Shown: in pieces, positions 43,001 through 46,999 of the stretch
Layout: every line of letters begins with the position of its first letter
Numbering within the stretch: position 1 is the stretch's first letter
Assembly (NCBI GenBank): GCA_037043455.1
Contig: JAWPHD010006807.1
Location: forward strand, 1 to 64,000
Direction of reading: 5' to 3'
DNA: 64,000 nt
Origin: Cyrtodaria siliqua
Lineage: Eukaryota; Mollusca; Bivalvia; Adapedonta; Hiatellidae
Program-made: the position numbers and the translations under genes
The notes under the pieces: model-generated
What the model was told of the DNA's origin: nothing
The model's database searches: none
What the model saw: the letters and a program-made list of their open reading frames with translations, nothing else

Positions 43001-46000
43001 TATTATTTCTGGATAAATTGCAGCGGGAAAATGTATGTAGTTTTAAGGTGTTGGTGTTCATTGGTCTGATCTATATGACGTAACGTCGTCTTGACGTTCT
43101 CGCGCATAGTGGCATAAAACTTGCTTGAATCATTGGAAAAAACGCTGTTCTATTTTTAGTAAAGTAGTGATACTAATTCTATTTTTGGTAGCATAGTGAT
43201 AACCTGTAGTGTGATAAAGGTTGTTGTATTCCATTGTAAGAAAATGAAGGTACTGTATCTATGTATTGATAGGTATATAATAATGATACGTGAAAGCATG
43301 GTTCCAGCTGTAATATATGATAATGACAAGTGAAAGCATGGTTTCAGCTGTAATATATGATAATGACAAGTGAAAGCATGGTTCCAGCTGTAATATATGA
43401 TAATGACAAGTGAAAGCATGGTTCCAGCTGTAATATATGATAATGACAAGTGAAAGCATGGTTCCAGCTGTAATATATGATAATGACAAGTGAAAGCATG
43501 GTTCCAGCTGTAATATATGATAATGACACATGAAAGCATGGTTCCAGCTGTAATATATGATAATGACAAGTGAAAGCATGGTTCCAGCTGTAATATATGA
43601 TAATGACAAGTGAAAGCATGGTTCCAGCTGTAATATATGATAATGACAAGTGAAAGCATGGTTCCAGCTGTAATATATGATAATGACAAGTGAAAGCATG
43701 GTTCCAGCTGTAATATATGATAATGACAAGTGAAAGCATGGTTCCAGCTGTAATATATGATAATGACAAGTGAAAGCATGGTTCTAGCTGTAATATATGA
43801 TAATGACAAGTGAAAGCATGGTTCCAGCTGTAATATATGATAATGACAAGTGAAAGCATGGTTCCAGCTGTAATATATGATAATGACAAGTGAAAGCATG
43901 GTTCCAGCTGTAATATATGATAATGACAAGTGAAAGTATGGTTCCAGCTGTAATATATGATAATGACAAGTGAAAGCATGGTTCCAGCTGTAATATATGA
44001 TAATGACAAGTGAAAGTATGGTTCCAGCTGTAATATATGATAATGACAAGTGAAAGCATGGTTCCAGCTGTAATATATGATAATGACAAGTGAAAGCATG
44101 GTTCCAGCTGTAATATATGATAATGACACATGAAAGCATGGTTCCAGCTGCAATATGATAATCAAATGTGAAAGCATGGTTCCAGCTGTAATATATGATA
44201 ATGACACGGATGTTTAACCAACTACTATTTTGATGTTGTTGCTTTCAATTTTTACACTGTAATACTTAATGTATTTCAAGTATAAACTAGAAAATGTGTC
44301 TATGAGACACATATGCCCCGCTCTGCATTGTGGAAGAATAGTGATCCCTATGTCTGGCCTTCCACTAAAGTGGGGGAGACAATGATGAGGTAACTATAAA
44401 CTTGAACCAAGGTGTGACAGACAAGGGAAAAACTAACATTTTTCTTAAATGTGTAATATCTAAAACAATTCGAAACTAGAACTATCACTGAAGGTGATGA
44501 ATTTCCCCGCTTTTTTGCTCTAGCCGATGATGGGCAAAATCAAGAATAATAAATGTAAAAAATATCTGTTAATTTCTTAATTTGAAAGAAAAGGTCCATA
44601 ATTGTGTAAAAAAAATTGCAGAATCGAAAAAACATTAATGCAGAGACACATCATATCATCACATGAGAACTGTATGTTAGGTGTAATAACAATCCATGAA
44701 AAGTGTTCAAGTAAAAGCACATGAAGTTCATTATGGAGCGAAAAACTCCAAGTCAAATAAAGGGCCGTAATTCTGAAATAAATTAGGCAATCAATGATGG
44801 ATGATGTACAGGGATGTAAGGTCATCAGTTGTTACATGTACATGAAGTTTGGGAACAATCAATTGGAAATGTTTGAGAAAAAATATGTTAACAGGGCATT
44901 ATACAATATTAGAGTGGAAAATTCTAAGTCAAACAAGGGGCCAAATTGATTAGGCAATCAACAATGGGTGATGTAGAGGGACATAAGCATTAAGGTCATC
45001 AATTGTTACGAGTATATAAAGTTTGGGAACAATCCATTCAAAAGTGTTTGAGATATGCAAGTATTAAAAATGTGTTACGCGATGGAACGCGACAAAAATG
45101 TGCGACGGGACGCAACGCGAAGTTGGGGACAAATTGATTCCTATATAGCGCCCACTTCACTTTGTGAAGCAGGGGCATAATAAATTTGCTGAAGCAATTT
45201 CTGAATCAGTTTGTTTGGTGTTTAACGTTGGTTTTCAGCAAATTTTAGGCTATACCAGTATATGATGGTCGAATTTTGGTGGTGGAGGAAGATGACCCAC
45301 TTATTCCTAGATAGCCAGTATTGTATACCTCCCGCCATATGTAAGAATCAACACTTTTGAATCAGTTTTGTTGGTTTTAATAATGACATTCACTTACAGT
45401 TCCTGCTCAACCTTTTTATCTAGAGCGTATTCAAGATCGATGAGGAGGATTTTCTTGTAGATGTCTTCCAACTTCTGTCGGGAAACCCATGTTTCAGAGA
45501 TGGTTTTACTTGAATCTGGGGTGAAAGTACAAAATACTCATGTTTCAGATTACACATACAATGATGTCCTGAACATAAAGCAAATGAATGAAGCCGACCA
45601 AGAATTTATTTTTCAGTATATAAGTTGTGATACCCAATTAGAGATATGAGCCGCAACACACGAAAACGTCCCTTCAGACAAAATTTTGACTTTTTATATT
45701 GTTTGATGTTTATGAAACACGGTGATTTTCTCTTTAAACATCTTTTTATTTTATGTTGATATCTTAATTAAAAATGATTTTATCTCAATTTGAAAATTAA
45801 AGATTGTAATATTAACTGTTAATTTTGACGTTGATGTCGGCGTCTTGGACGACGTCGTTGATTAAATAACAACAAAAACCATAAACAATTACCATTTTCT
45901 ATAGCATCAACTATTTATATTAAGAAAACATATTCCCTATGATATAATAATTAGGTAAAACACGGAAGTATTGAGAATTTTGATTAGTAATTAATTGATT

Positions 46001-46901
46001 ACCGGCTGACGTCATAAATTGTTACTTTACGACGTTGTCGTCTAAACGTCCGAAGGGACGTTTTCGTGTGTTGCGGCTCATATATGATTAATTGGTTCAA
46101 AATGATAACTTCTTTCATTTCTCTAGTACCATGAGTACTAAAATATCAAGCGAGTCAACTTGATCTTGAAAAACTTTAATAGATTAATCAGAAAAAAGGC
46201 TTAACTGACAGATTCTCGATAAAATTGATTAATCAGAACAATAGCTGTGTTAGGTAATGATTTAAATAATAAAATAATGGGCAATTTGGAGTCAATATGA
46301 TCGCTTAAGCATCTACTGCTATCAAAAGAATAAAAGTTATTGAATATTGTGAACTTTTCTAAGTAACATTATCACCGAAGATCTGTGGCTAGGGTTAGGA
46401 TTAATAGAGTCTGTAGCGACATGTCCATCTTTTACTTACCAGATACACTTGCCTTCAGGGCCTCTGCTTGTCTGAAATGGAAAAAACAACAACAACATAA
46501 TCATTCATTTCACATGAAATCTTTAAATATGTAAGTGGCATCATAGACTTGCGTAATTTTTAACAATTTAAATCAGACTACGTGTGGTAAATAAATCAAA
46601 CAAAACAACCAACTGCACCCCATATCACACAATTTTGCATCAAATAATTGTGTCACAGCATCCAAAAATCCCAAATTTCTTATTTGGCATATCATCCAAA
46701 TCCTATATTTACCCTGTATGTTGTGGCCCTCCAATTCAATCTAATAATATGTCTCTGGTATTTGTCCATTGTTTAAACATGTAAGTCAGGTCAGTCAATG
46801 TGTGTAGTTTCATATGCATGTATATGTCAGTGTGGTCGGTGATCTGATTGGGAATGAATGAAACTTAACCTCTTCTCTACTTGAAATATAAACTCCCGCA
46901 T
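12873..46901 (-). CDS. SMG7: SMG7, nonsense-mediated mRNA decay factor (16 exons, C-terminus outside window)
   Basis: SMG7 binds phosphorylated UPF1 through an N-terminal 14-3-3-like domain and recruits decay enzymes in cytoplasmic NMD. The sixteen exons listed separately join in phase to 543 codons. Conserved SMG7 stretches include DLEYALDKKVEQ, WNHAFKNQIT, SLNLFLETASGFY-like, YVCQHCLVHLGDIARYR, QPYNQLAIL and LPAVKLLLDW-like. Lys67 (in NHAFKNQ) and Arg164 (in IARYR) match human K66 and R163, the phosphoserine contacts. Residues 1 to about 235 form the 14-3-3-like part and about 235-470 the helical-hairpin part; after that comes Ser/Pro-rich sequence ending in a conserved RQNVAIQ motif. SMG5 and SMG6 are less likely because of the IARYR and NHAFKNQ segments. 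The last visible donor at 12872 opens intron 16, which contains the 18-bp satellite. Exon assignments are by eye; the start codon is inferred. Confidence 0.95.
13556..13637 (+). repeat. GACA/GACG-type microsatellite next to exon 15 donor
   Basis: Short runs of CAGACAGACAGACGGACGGA preceded by imperfect copies such as GGCAGATGGCTGGCCAGATA. It ends four bases from the exon 15 donor GT. Confidence 0.8.
13641..13754 (-). CDS. SMG7: SMG7 exon 15 (residues 442-480)
   Basis: 114 nt, acceptor atttgtttcag, donor gtataatc. It encodes GYSYSKLPADGIPADVEIQL then RCQRLLEHGRWIKDEYP, matching human RIRQQRLISIGKWIADNQP. A GACA-type microsatellite starts right beside the donor. Confidence 0.9.
14066..15636 (+). 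mobile_element. Dispersed repeat family 1, copy 1 (320-bp internal period)
   Basis: It starts CAAGAGGTCAATGACCTTGA and ends CTGATCAGTAGAGCTAAAAA. Inside are about 4.5 internal units of 320 bp (for example CAAGAAGTAGTCGCTACAAA near 14736, 15056 and 15376). Each unit has two copies of the near-palindrome GTAGTCGCTAC, then GGCGGCCATCTTGAATT and GGCAGCCATGTTTAAC. Before the end there is a GACGGACGGACG tract. It has no intact protein and lies in SMG7 intron 14. Copies at 31039 and 36355 share both ends. Confidence 0.85.
15637..16595. other. Intronic, no feature recognised
   Basis: AT-rich part of SMG7 intron 14 without supported gene or repeat. Around 16445-16540 there is a small palindromic patch built from GGGCCCCTAA-like motifs. 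Confidence 0.5.
16596..16795 (-). mobile_element. tRNA-derived SINE, copy 1
   Basis: Read on the minus strand it has a tRNA-like head with a B-box-like ACAGGTTCAATCCC, then GGTTAATTATCAAATTATTT and CGGACGAGACTTAAAACGGA. The same order occurs on the plus strand at 50205-50345. Confidence 0.7.
17025..17091 (-). CDS. SMG7: SMG7 exon 14 (residues 420-442)
   Basis: 67 nt, acceptor cttcctcctcag, donor gtgaggga. It encodes EDLPLPEDAELRCFQPIEKA then Q, matching human TPLPEEFELQGFLALRPSF. Confidence 0.9.
17160..17768. mobile_element. Nonautonomous TIR element in SMG7 intron 13
   Basis: Ends are inverted copies: CAGGGCTCCAAGAA at the left and TTCTGGAGCCCTG at the right, 609 bp apart. Inside, GGACTAGCC-type motifs also recur in both orientations. 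No transposase is visible. Confidence 0.6.
18155..18234 (-). CDS. SMG7: SMG7 exon 13 (residues 393-420)
   Basis: 80 nt, acceptor cttccattgcag, donor gtaagcta. It encodes LWGNLCKVLNSIQTHQTKDR then ELDVSK, matching human WPWLISLLNSFHPHEEDL. Confidence 0.9.
18534..18695 (+). mobile_element. Fragment of a bivalve-type dispersed repeat
   Basis: A tail with GACGGACTGACGGATGGATG and CAAAGTGATCCCTATCTATC resembles the ends of the copies at 19740-20085 and 35536-35850. Confidence 0.5.
18885..19032 (-). CDS. SMG7: SMG7 exon 12 (residues 344-393)
   Basis: 148 nt, acceptor tttacatttcag, donor gtaagtgc. It encodes LMLDILLQFTPTKEHKVREY then FTLPAVKLLLDWFKLNP, matching human YPLPAVKVSMDWLRLRP. The acceptor and first 14 nt (TGCTGATGTTAGAC) are tandemly repeated upstream as a 36-bp minisatellite. 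Confidence 0.95.
19033..19722 (-). repeat. 36-bp minisatellite made of the SMG7 exon 12 acceptor
   Basis: On the minus strand each unit is TGTGTCATTGTTTACATTTC followed by AG and then TGCTGATGTTAGAC: 22 nt of intron end plus 14 nt of exon 12. There are about 17 extra acceptor copies beyond the real one. They form three sub-blocks, each ending in a GCCTAATGTGTC variant. Two internal copies (near 19215 and 19505) carry about 27 nt of exon 12, through CATCCTTCTCCAG, before breaking into TATCAGAAGCTTG. The array sits at the 3' end of intron 11. Confidence 0.95.
19740..20085 (+). mobile_element. Dispersed repeat family 2, copy 1
   Basis: It begins near GGGTGTTCCATGGAACACTT and ends near GCTACATAGGCGACACAAA, with TTAGGTTGCAGGTTAAAGT inside and GACGGACGACGACAGG near the end. 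The second copy is at 35536-35850. Noncoding. Confidence 0.75.
20195..20345 (+). mobile_element. SINE-like fragment with GTAGAACCAGTACTG tail
   Basis: It contains GGTGTTTTACATCATTTTAG, GGCAGACCACCC and TAGAACCAGTACTGTATACC then TCCCGCCAT. Related fragments lie at 23060-23230 and 45205-45352. Confidence 0.6.
20928..21305 (+). repeat. Diverged tandem duplication of about 200 bp
   Basis: The segment from 20928 to 21088 is repeated with about 15% differences at 21139-21305. Shared parts include CACAATCAGTAGTTATATTA and AACGTTCATGTCAGTCACCT. Confidence 0.75.
22513..22812 (+). mobile_element. tRNA-derived SINE with AATTC-type tail
   Basis: The head CAGTCAGTAGCGCAGCGGAT is tRNA-like. The body has GTTCTTGGGCAAGACACATT and CATGTTAAAGAACCATAGGA, typical of animal SINE bodies. 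It ends AAATATTCAATTCAATTCAT. Confidence 0.7.
23060..23230 (+). mobile_element. SINE-like fragment
   Basis: It contains GTCATTATAGCACATTTTAG, CTGGGTAGAACCAGTACTGT and a GGGAATTGAACCC B-box-like motif on the minus strand. Confidence 0.55.
23705..23846. mobile_element. Short MITE with AAAGGGACACAC ends, copy 1
   Basis: Ends AAAGGGACACACAGCA and TGCTGCATGTCCCTTT are inverted copies, 142 bp overall, flanked by TT and AA so that TTAA-like bases border both ends. Interior AT-rich. A longer copy is at 50548-50814. Confidence 0.75.
23966..24325. mobile_element. Hairpin-bearing MITE-like element (hairpin B, 24172-24311)
   Basis: The hairpin has about 62-bp arms, from CAGTTATGGACTTTTCAGCT to its inverse ending CCATAATTG, around a 14-20 nt loop with CTCGGCTATCGCCTCGG. 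The flanking segment starts TATTATATAACCT and meets the hairpin at AGGGTTATATAATA, an inverted pair. Confidence 0.7.
24330..25559. other. Intronic, mostly unassigned
   Basis: Part of SMG7 intron 11. The region 24780-24850 has an acceptor-like CATTTTTATTTTCAG on the minus strand followed by sequence with stops. It resembles the stretch at 25670-25710 and so looks like a diverged duplicate. Confidence 0.4.
25560..25678 (-). other. Candidate cassette (poison) exon in SMG7 intron 11
   Basis: A 119-nt segment is bounded by a very strong acceptor (cttgtttttttcag) and a good donor (gtaagcgc). Read in the phase left by exon 11 it meets TAG after six codons, and its length is not a multiple of three, so inclusion would truncate SMG7. 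A related acceptor region lies near 24823. No expression evidence is available; the protein alignment joins exon 11 directly to exon 12, so the segment is not constitutive. Confidence 0.25.
25700..27560. other. Intronic, no feature recognised
   Basis: Right part of SMG7 intron 11. A short GC-richer patch with GTCGCCGCCATTTTGAATAG occurs near 26508. No exon, RNA gene or clear element was supported. Confidence 0.4.
27561..27794 (-). CDS. SMG7: SMG7 exon 11 (residues 266-344)
   Basis: 234 nt, acceptor tttcattcag, donor gtatgtct. It encodes a helical segment with FPWQVLVQIVAINIFAMNHV, then an acidic stretch (DGEGDDGL, LTDDEE), then CFNLVFTLT. It aligns with human HVTVINLFQLHHL and LCWTQLLALF. 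Confidence 0.93.
28446..28528 (-). CDS. SMG7: SMG7 exon 10 (residues 238-266)
   Basis: 83 nt, acceptor tattttgcag, donor gtatgtac. It encodes PDFRGKLSASEMITGFLQFH then ALIHLCT, corresponding to human WGVSDFIKAFIKFHGHVYL at the entry to the helical-hairpin domain. Confidence 0.88.
29201..29273 (+). tRNA. tRNA-like cloverleaf in the 5' LTR (anticodon-position GGT)
   Basis: 73 nt with all arms: acceptor TCCTTGA/TTGAGGA (two G-T pairs), D arm GCTC/GAGC, anticodon stem CTGGT/ACCAG, T arm CTGGG/CCCGG. A box TAGCTCAGTGG and B box GGTTCGAGTCC match the Pol III consensus, and a T6 run follows. The loop ACGGTAA has C instead of T at position 33, so decoding as a real tRNA-Thr is doubtful. Likely a retroelement-borne tRNA-like sequence. 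Confidence 0.6.
29474..29546 (+). tRNA. tRNA-like cloverleaf in the 3' LTR
   Basis: Differs from the 29201 copy only at the fifth base (TCCTCGA), which improves the acceptor stem. Same A and B boxes and same loop ACGGTAA; followed by a T5 run. Confidence 0.6.
29713..29866 (-). CDS. SMG7: SMG7 exon 9 (residues 187-238)
   Basis: 154 nt, acceptor tcctctgcag, donor gtaagtt. It encodes QPYNQLAILEAAKGNKLTTV followed by FFYIRSLAVKVPFPVAATNL, closely matching human QPYNQLAIL and FYYCRSIAVKFPFPAASTNL. This is the end of the 14-3-3-like part. Confidence 0.96.
30720..31038 (+). repeat. 49-bp minisatellite, left block
   Basis: Units of 49 bp built from CACACCTAGTGCACTCAAAG, then AACTGTAATAAATGTGTACC and AGTCACCGT. 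About 6.5 copies before interruption by the insertion at 31039. Confidence 0.95.
31039..32616 (+). mobile_element. Dispersed repeat family 1, copy 2, inserted into a minisatellite
   Basis: Same ends and the same 320-bp internal units as the copy at 14066. It splits the 49-bp minisatellite of SMG7 intron 8 in two, breaking it inside a unit after CACTCAAA and resuming with TGTAATAAATG. Confidence 0.9.
32617..33083 (+). repeat. 49-bp minisatellite, right block, next to exon 8 donor
   Basis: The same 49-bp unit resumes for about 9.5 copies. It stops 15 bp from the donor of SMG7 exon 8 at 33098. The array does not include the splice site itself. Confidence 0.95.
33099..33170 (-). CDS. SMG7: SMG7 exon 8 (residues 163-187), with phosphoserine-contact Arg164
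   Basis: 72 nt, acceptor gtatttcag, donor gtaagtct. It encodes RYRQQVDQAQTYYWHAAYLV then PFN. Arg164 corresponds to human SMG7 R163. A 49-bp minisatellite begins about 15 bp downstream of its donor. Confidence 0.95.
33778..33870 (-). CDS. SMG7: SMG7 exon 7 (residues 132-163)
   Basis: 93 nt, acceptor attctttag, donor gtaggttg. It encodes the hallmark SSCLYVCQHCLVHLGDI, one of the best conserved parts of the SMG7 14-3-3-like domain. The final G joins exon 8 to make Ala163. Confidence 0.96.
34236..34352. repeat. Long hairpin (hairpin C)
   Basis: Arms of about 47 bp: GGTGTGCCTTTTGTCGATAA then TGGCACACCTAGTG, inverted as CACTAGGTGTGCCATTATCG then ACAAAAGGCACACC. The loop is about 22 nt. A related shorter palindrome with CTGTGCCGATTT and AATGGCACAG lies at 34690-34735. 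Confidence 0.85.
34353..34795. mobile_element. MITE-like segment attached to hairpin C
   Basis: It starts near TTTTTATTACATACCTTAC and ends near AAGTATGTAATAACAG; ATTACATAC and GTATGTAAT are inverted. It contains GACGTTGACGTCATCGCGTG. Lies in SMG7 intron 6. Confidence 0.4.
35011..35089 (-). CDS. SMG7: SMG7 exon 6 (residues 106-132)
   Basis: 79 nt, acceptor gtccacag, donor gtatttg. It encodes FLQLICTTFKLDLPFRRKSA then YYGILK, aligned with human LLQELCTVFNVDLPCRVKSS. The last G starts the split Glu132. Confidence 0.93.
35536..35850 (+). mobile_element. Dispersed repeat family 2, copy 2
   Basis: It shares order and motifs with the copy at 19740, including GGTTAGGTTGCAGGTTAAAG and CAAAGTGATCCTTAAGTG-type ends. 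It lies in SMG7 intron 5 on the left of its acceptor region. Confidence 0.75.
36190..37150 (+). mobile_element. Repeat family F, copy 1 (with nested family 1 copy)
   Basis: The parts outside 36355-36876 match 51400-52680: AGCGGTAATTC-type region, CGCTATTGAATTCCGTCAAT, TGTGTTATGTTTGTCAACAC, CTCTTTCAATACCGAGCGTA and CTGAAATCTGATTGGCTAAT. The family 1 element interrupts it between CTTTTACAAGTATTTAA and TGGTTGATGTGT. Confidence 0.8.
36355..36876 (+). mobile_element. Dispersed repeat family 1, copy 3 (short)
   Basis: About 520 bp with the family start (CAAGAAGTCAATGACCTTGA) and end (GATCAGTCAAGCTAAAAA) but only about 1.5 internal units. It interrupts a second repeat that continues intact across the equivalent point at 51530-51550. 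Confidence 0.85.
37208..37279 (-). CDS. SMG7: SMG7 exon 5 (residues 82-105)
   Basis: 72 nt, phase 0 at both ends, acceptor tttttacag, donor gtaagtc. It encodes NVKRAEIQASLNLFLETASG then FYLQ, matching human EVQANLSLFLEAASGFY. A 50-bp tandem repeat starts 13 bp beyond its acceptor. Confidence 0.95.
37293..37507 (+). repeat. 50-bp tandem repeat next to exon 5 acceptor
   Basis: About four copies of a unit with ACAACATACCCATAAACAAC then TGTCATGCAGCCATGGTATA. It starts 13 bp from the SMG7 exon 5 acceptor. Confidence 0.95.
37531..39831 (-). repeat. 49-bp minisatellite, about 47 copies
   Basis: Unit GACCAGCGAGGGAGAACATA then CAAAGGGGATTCCTCCTGTT then GTTTGACAT. The minus strand stays open in several frames and gives repeats such as CMFSLAGHVKQQEESPLYVL, which reflects the stop-free unit, not a gene. 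Rare variants recur exactly 963 bp apart (37871 and 38834; 37981 and 38944), showing a large internal duplication. It lies in SMG7 intron 4. Confidence 0.95.
40079..40940 (+). repeat. AT-rich direct duplications
   Basis: About 110 bp at 40080-40190 recurs at 40325-40436 (CTATGCATAGTTCATGTTCT). Another pair at about 40672-40760 and 40850-40930 shares CGCTGAATGCAAACAATCGC-like sequence. ATC trinucleotide runs lie between them. Confidence 0.8.
41439..41868. mobile_element. MITE with GAGCCGCAACAC ends, copy 1
   Basis: 430 bp. The left end GAGCCGCAACACGCGAAAAT and right end GTTTTAGTGTGTTGCGGCTC are inverted copies extending to about 35 bp (with CCTTCAGAC/GTCTAAACATCCGAAGG). It is flanked by ATAT on both sides. 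Internal GACGTTGACGTCGGCGTC. No ORF. SMG7 intron 4. Confidence 0.9.
42190..42250 (-). CDS. SMG7: SMG7 exon 4 (residues 61-81), with phosphoserine-contact Lys67
   Basis: 61 nt encoding WNHAFKNQITNLQTQAKDKQ after the split Leu61. The acceptor is atatattacag and the donor gtgagatc. Lys67 in NHAFKNQ corresponds to human SMG7 K66. The first 17 nt of this exon plus the last 23 nt of the preceding intron form the unit of the adjoining 40-bp minisatellite, so the true acceptor at 42251 is the last of about 36 near-identical acceptors met by the transcript. Confidence 0.95.
42251..42754 (-). repeat. 40-bp minisatellite made of the SMG7 exon 4 acceptor, block 1
   Basis: On the minus strand each unit is CTTGTCATTATCATATATTA then CAG (last 23 nt of intron 3) followed by CTGGAACCATGCTTTCA (first 17 nt of exon 4). 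About 12 copies with small changes directly precede the real acceptor at 42251. The unit has no stop codon in any minus-strand frame. Confidence 0.96.
42755..43279. mobile_element. Hairpin-bearing insertion inside the 40-bp minisatellite (hairpin D)
   Basis: A hairpin at about 42757-42935 has arms of about 75 bp (GGATCATTACTAGAGTAACG inverted as CGTTACTCTAGTAATGATCC). A tail follows that starts TTATTATATACC and ends GGTATATAATAA, an inverted pair. It separates the two minisatellite blocks, so it inserted after the array expanded. Confidence 0.75.
43280..44208 (-). repeat. 40-bp minisatellite made of the SMG7 exon 4 acceptor, block 2
   Basis: About 23 copies, very uniform, same unit as 42251-42754. 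Each carries a complete ATATTACAG acceptor and the WNHAF-coding start of exon 4, spaced every 40 bp. Because 40 is not divisible by three, a transcript using a more distal acceptor would keep the SMG7 frame only every third copy. Confidence 0.96.
44290..45185 (+). mobile_element. Dispersed repeat family 3, copy 1
   Basis: It starts near AAAATGTGTCTATGAGACAC and ends after GATTCCTATATAGCGCCCAC. Internal units of about 200 bp repeat GTTTGGGAACAATCAATT and AATAAATTAGGCAATCAA. A second copy spans 58466-61140. Confidence 0.8.
45205..45352 (+). mobile_element. SINE-like fragment with CTCCCGCCATATG tail
   Basis: It contains GTGTTTAACGTTGGTTTTCA, GGAGGAAGATGACCCACTTA and TATACCTCCCGCCATATGTA, as in 20195-20345. 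Confidence 0.55.
45398..45515 (-). CDS. SMG7: SMG7 exon 3 (residues 22-61)
   Basis: 118 nt, acceptor caccccag, donor gtaagtg. It encodes SSKTISETWVSRQ through LEYALDKKVEQE, the second helix region of the 14-3-3-like domain and nearly identical to vertebrate SMG7 at DLEYALDKKVEQ. Confidence 0.95.
45648..46079. mobile_element. MITE with GAGCCGCAACAC ends, copy 2
   Basis: 432 bp and about 90% like the copy at 41439, in the same orientation, again flanked by ATAT. Ends GAGCCGCAACACACGAAAAC and GTTTTCGTGTGTTGCGGCTC are perfectly inverted over 20 bp. SMG7 intron 2. Confidence 0.93.
46440..46471 (-). CDS. SMG7: SMG7 exon 2 (residues 11-22)
   Basis: A 32-nt micro-exon with acceptor ccatttcag and donor gtaagtaa. 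It encodes QAEALKASVS between two split codons (R11 and D22). It is too short for ORF finders and was found through phase and homology to the SMG7 N-terminus. Confidence 0.9.
46870..46901 (-). CDS. SMG7: SMG7 exon 1, coding part (residues 1-11)
   Basis: ATG at 46899-46901 opens MREFIFQVEK and leaves AG to join exon 2, giving KRQAEALK, which aligns with the start of animal SMG7 (LRQAEVLK in human). The ATG has A at -3. The donor is AG/gttaag. Two out-of-frame ATGs lie upstream at 46942 and 46926. The transcription start cannot be seen. Confidence 0.75.
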
Positions 46902-46942
46902 GTTGGACAAGTTCGCCCTACGCCATCTTCAACAGTCGCCAT
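46877..46942 (-). promoter_or_regulatory. Candidate upstream ORF overlapping the SMG7 start
   Basis: An ATG at 46940-46942 in a strong context (AAAATGG) opens a 21-codon reading frame that is out of frame with SMG7 and stops at TAG 46877-46879, past the SMG7 ATG. A second upstream ATG at 46926 gives only Met-Ala-stop. It acts as a uORF only if transcription starts upstream of 46942; the TATAAAA at 46942-46949 could instead be a TATA box placing the start downstream of it. Confidence 0.35.
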
Positions 46943-46950
46943 TTTATAAA
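46941..46950 (-). promoter_or_regulatory. TATA-like sequence near SMG7 start
   Basis: TTTATAAAAT on the minus strand lies about 40 bp upstream of the SMG7 ATG. If it functions, the start site would be near 46915 and the 5' UTR very short. AT-rich background makes chance occurrence likely. Confidence 0.2.
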
Positions 46951-46999
46951 GATTGTTATATAGATGCATTTACATGCGTTAACTAATTCTTTAGGTCTC

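Noticed and set aside
43156..44207. Minus-strand ORFs of 287-327 codons rich in Ile, Tyr and His
   Set aside because: These are the 40-bp acceptor minisatellite read in different frames. They are not a gene, though the stop-free property is reported as a finding.
42251..44208. Common origin of the exon 4 array and the 18-bp satellite (both contain TGTCATTA and ATTACA)
   Set aside because: The shared words are short and AT-rich, and the orientations relative to SMG7 are opposite; not enough to claim relatedness.
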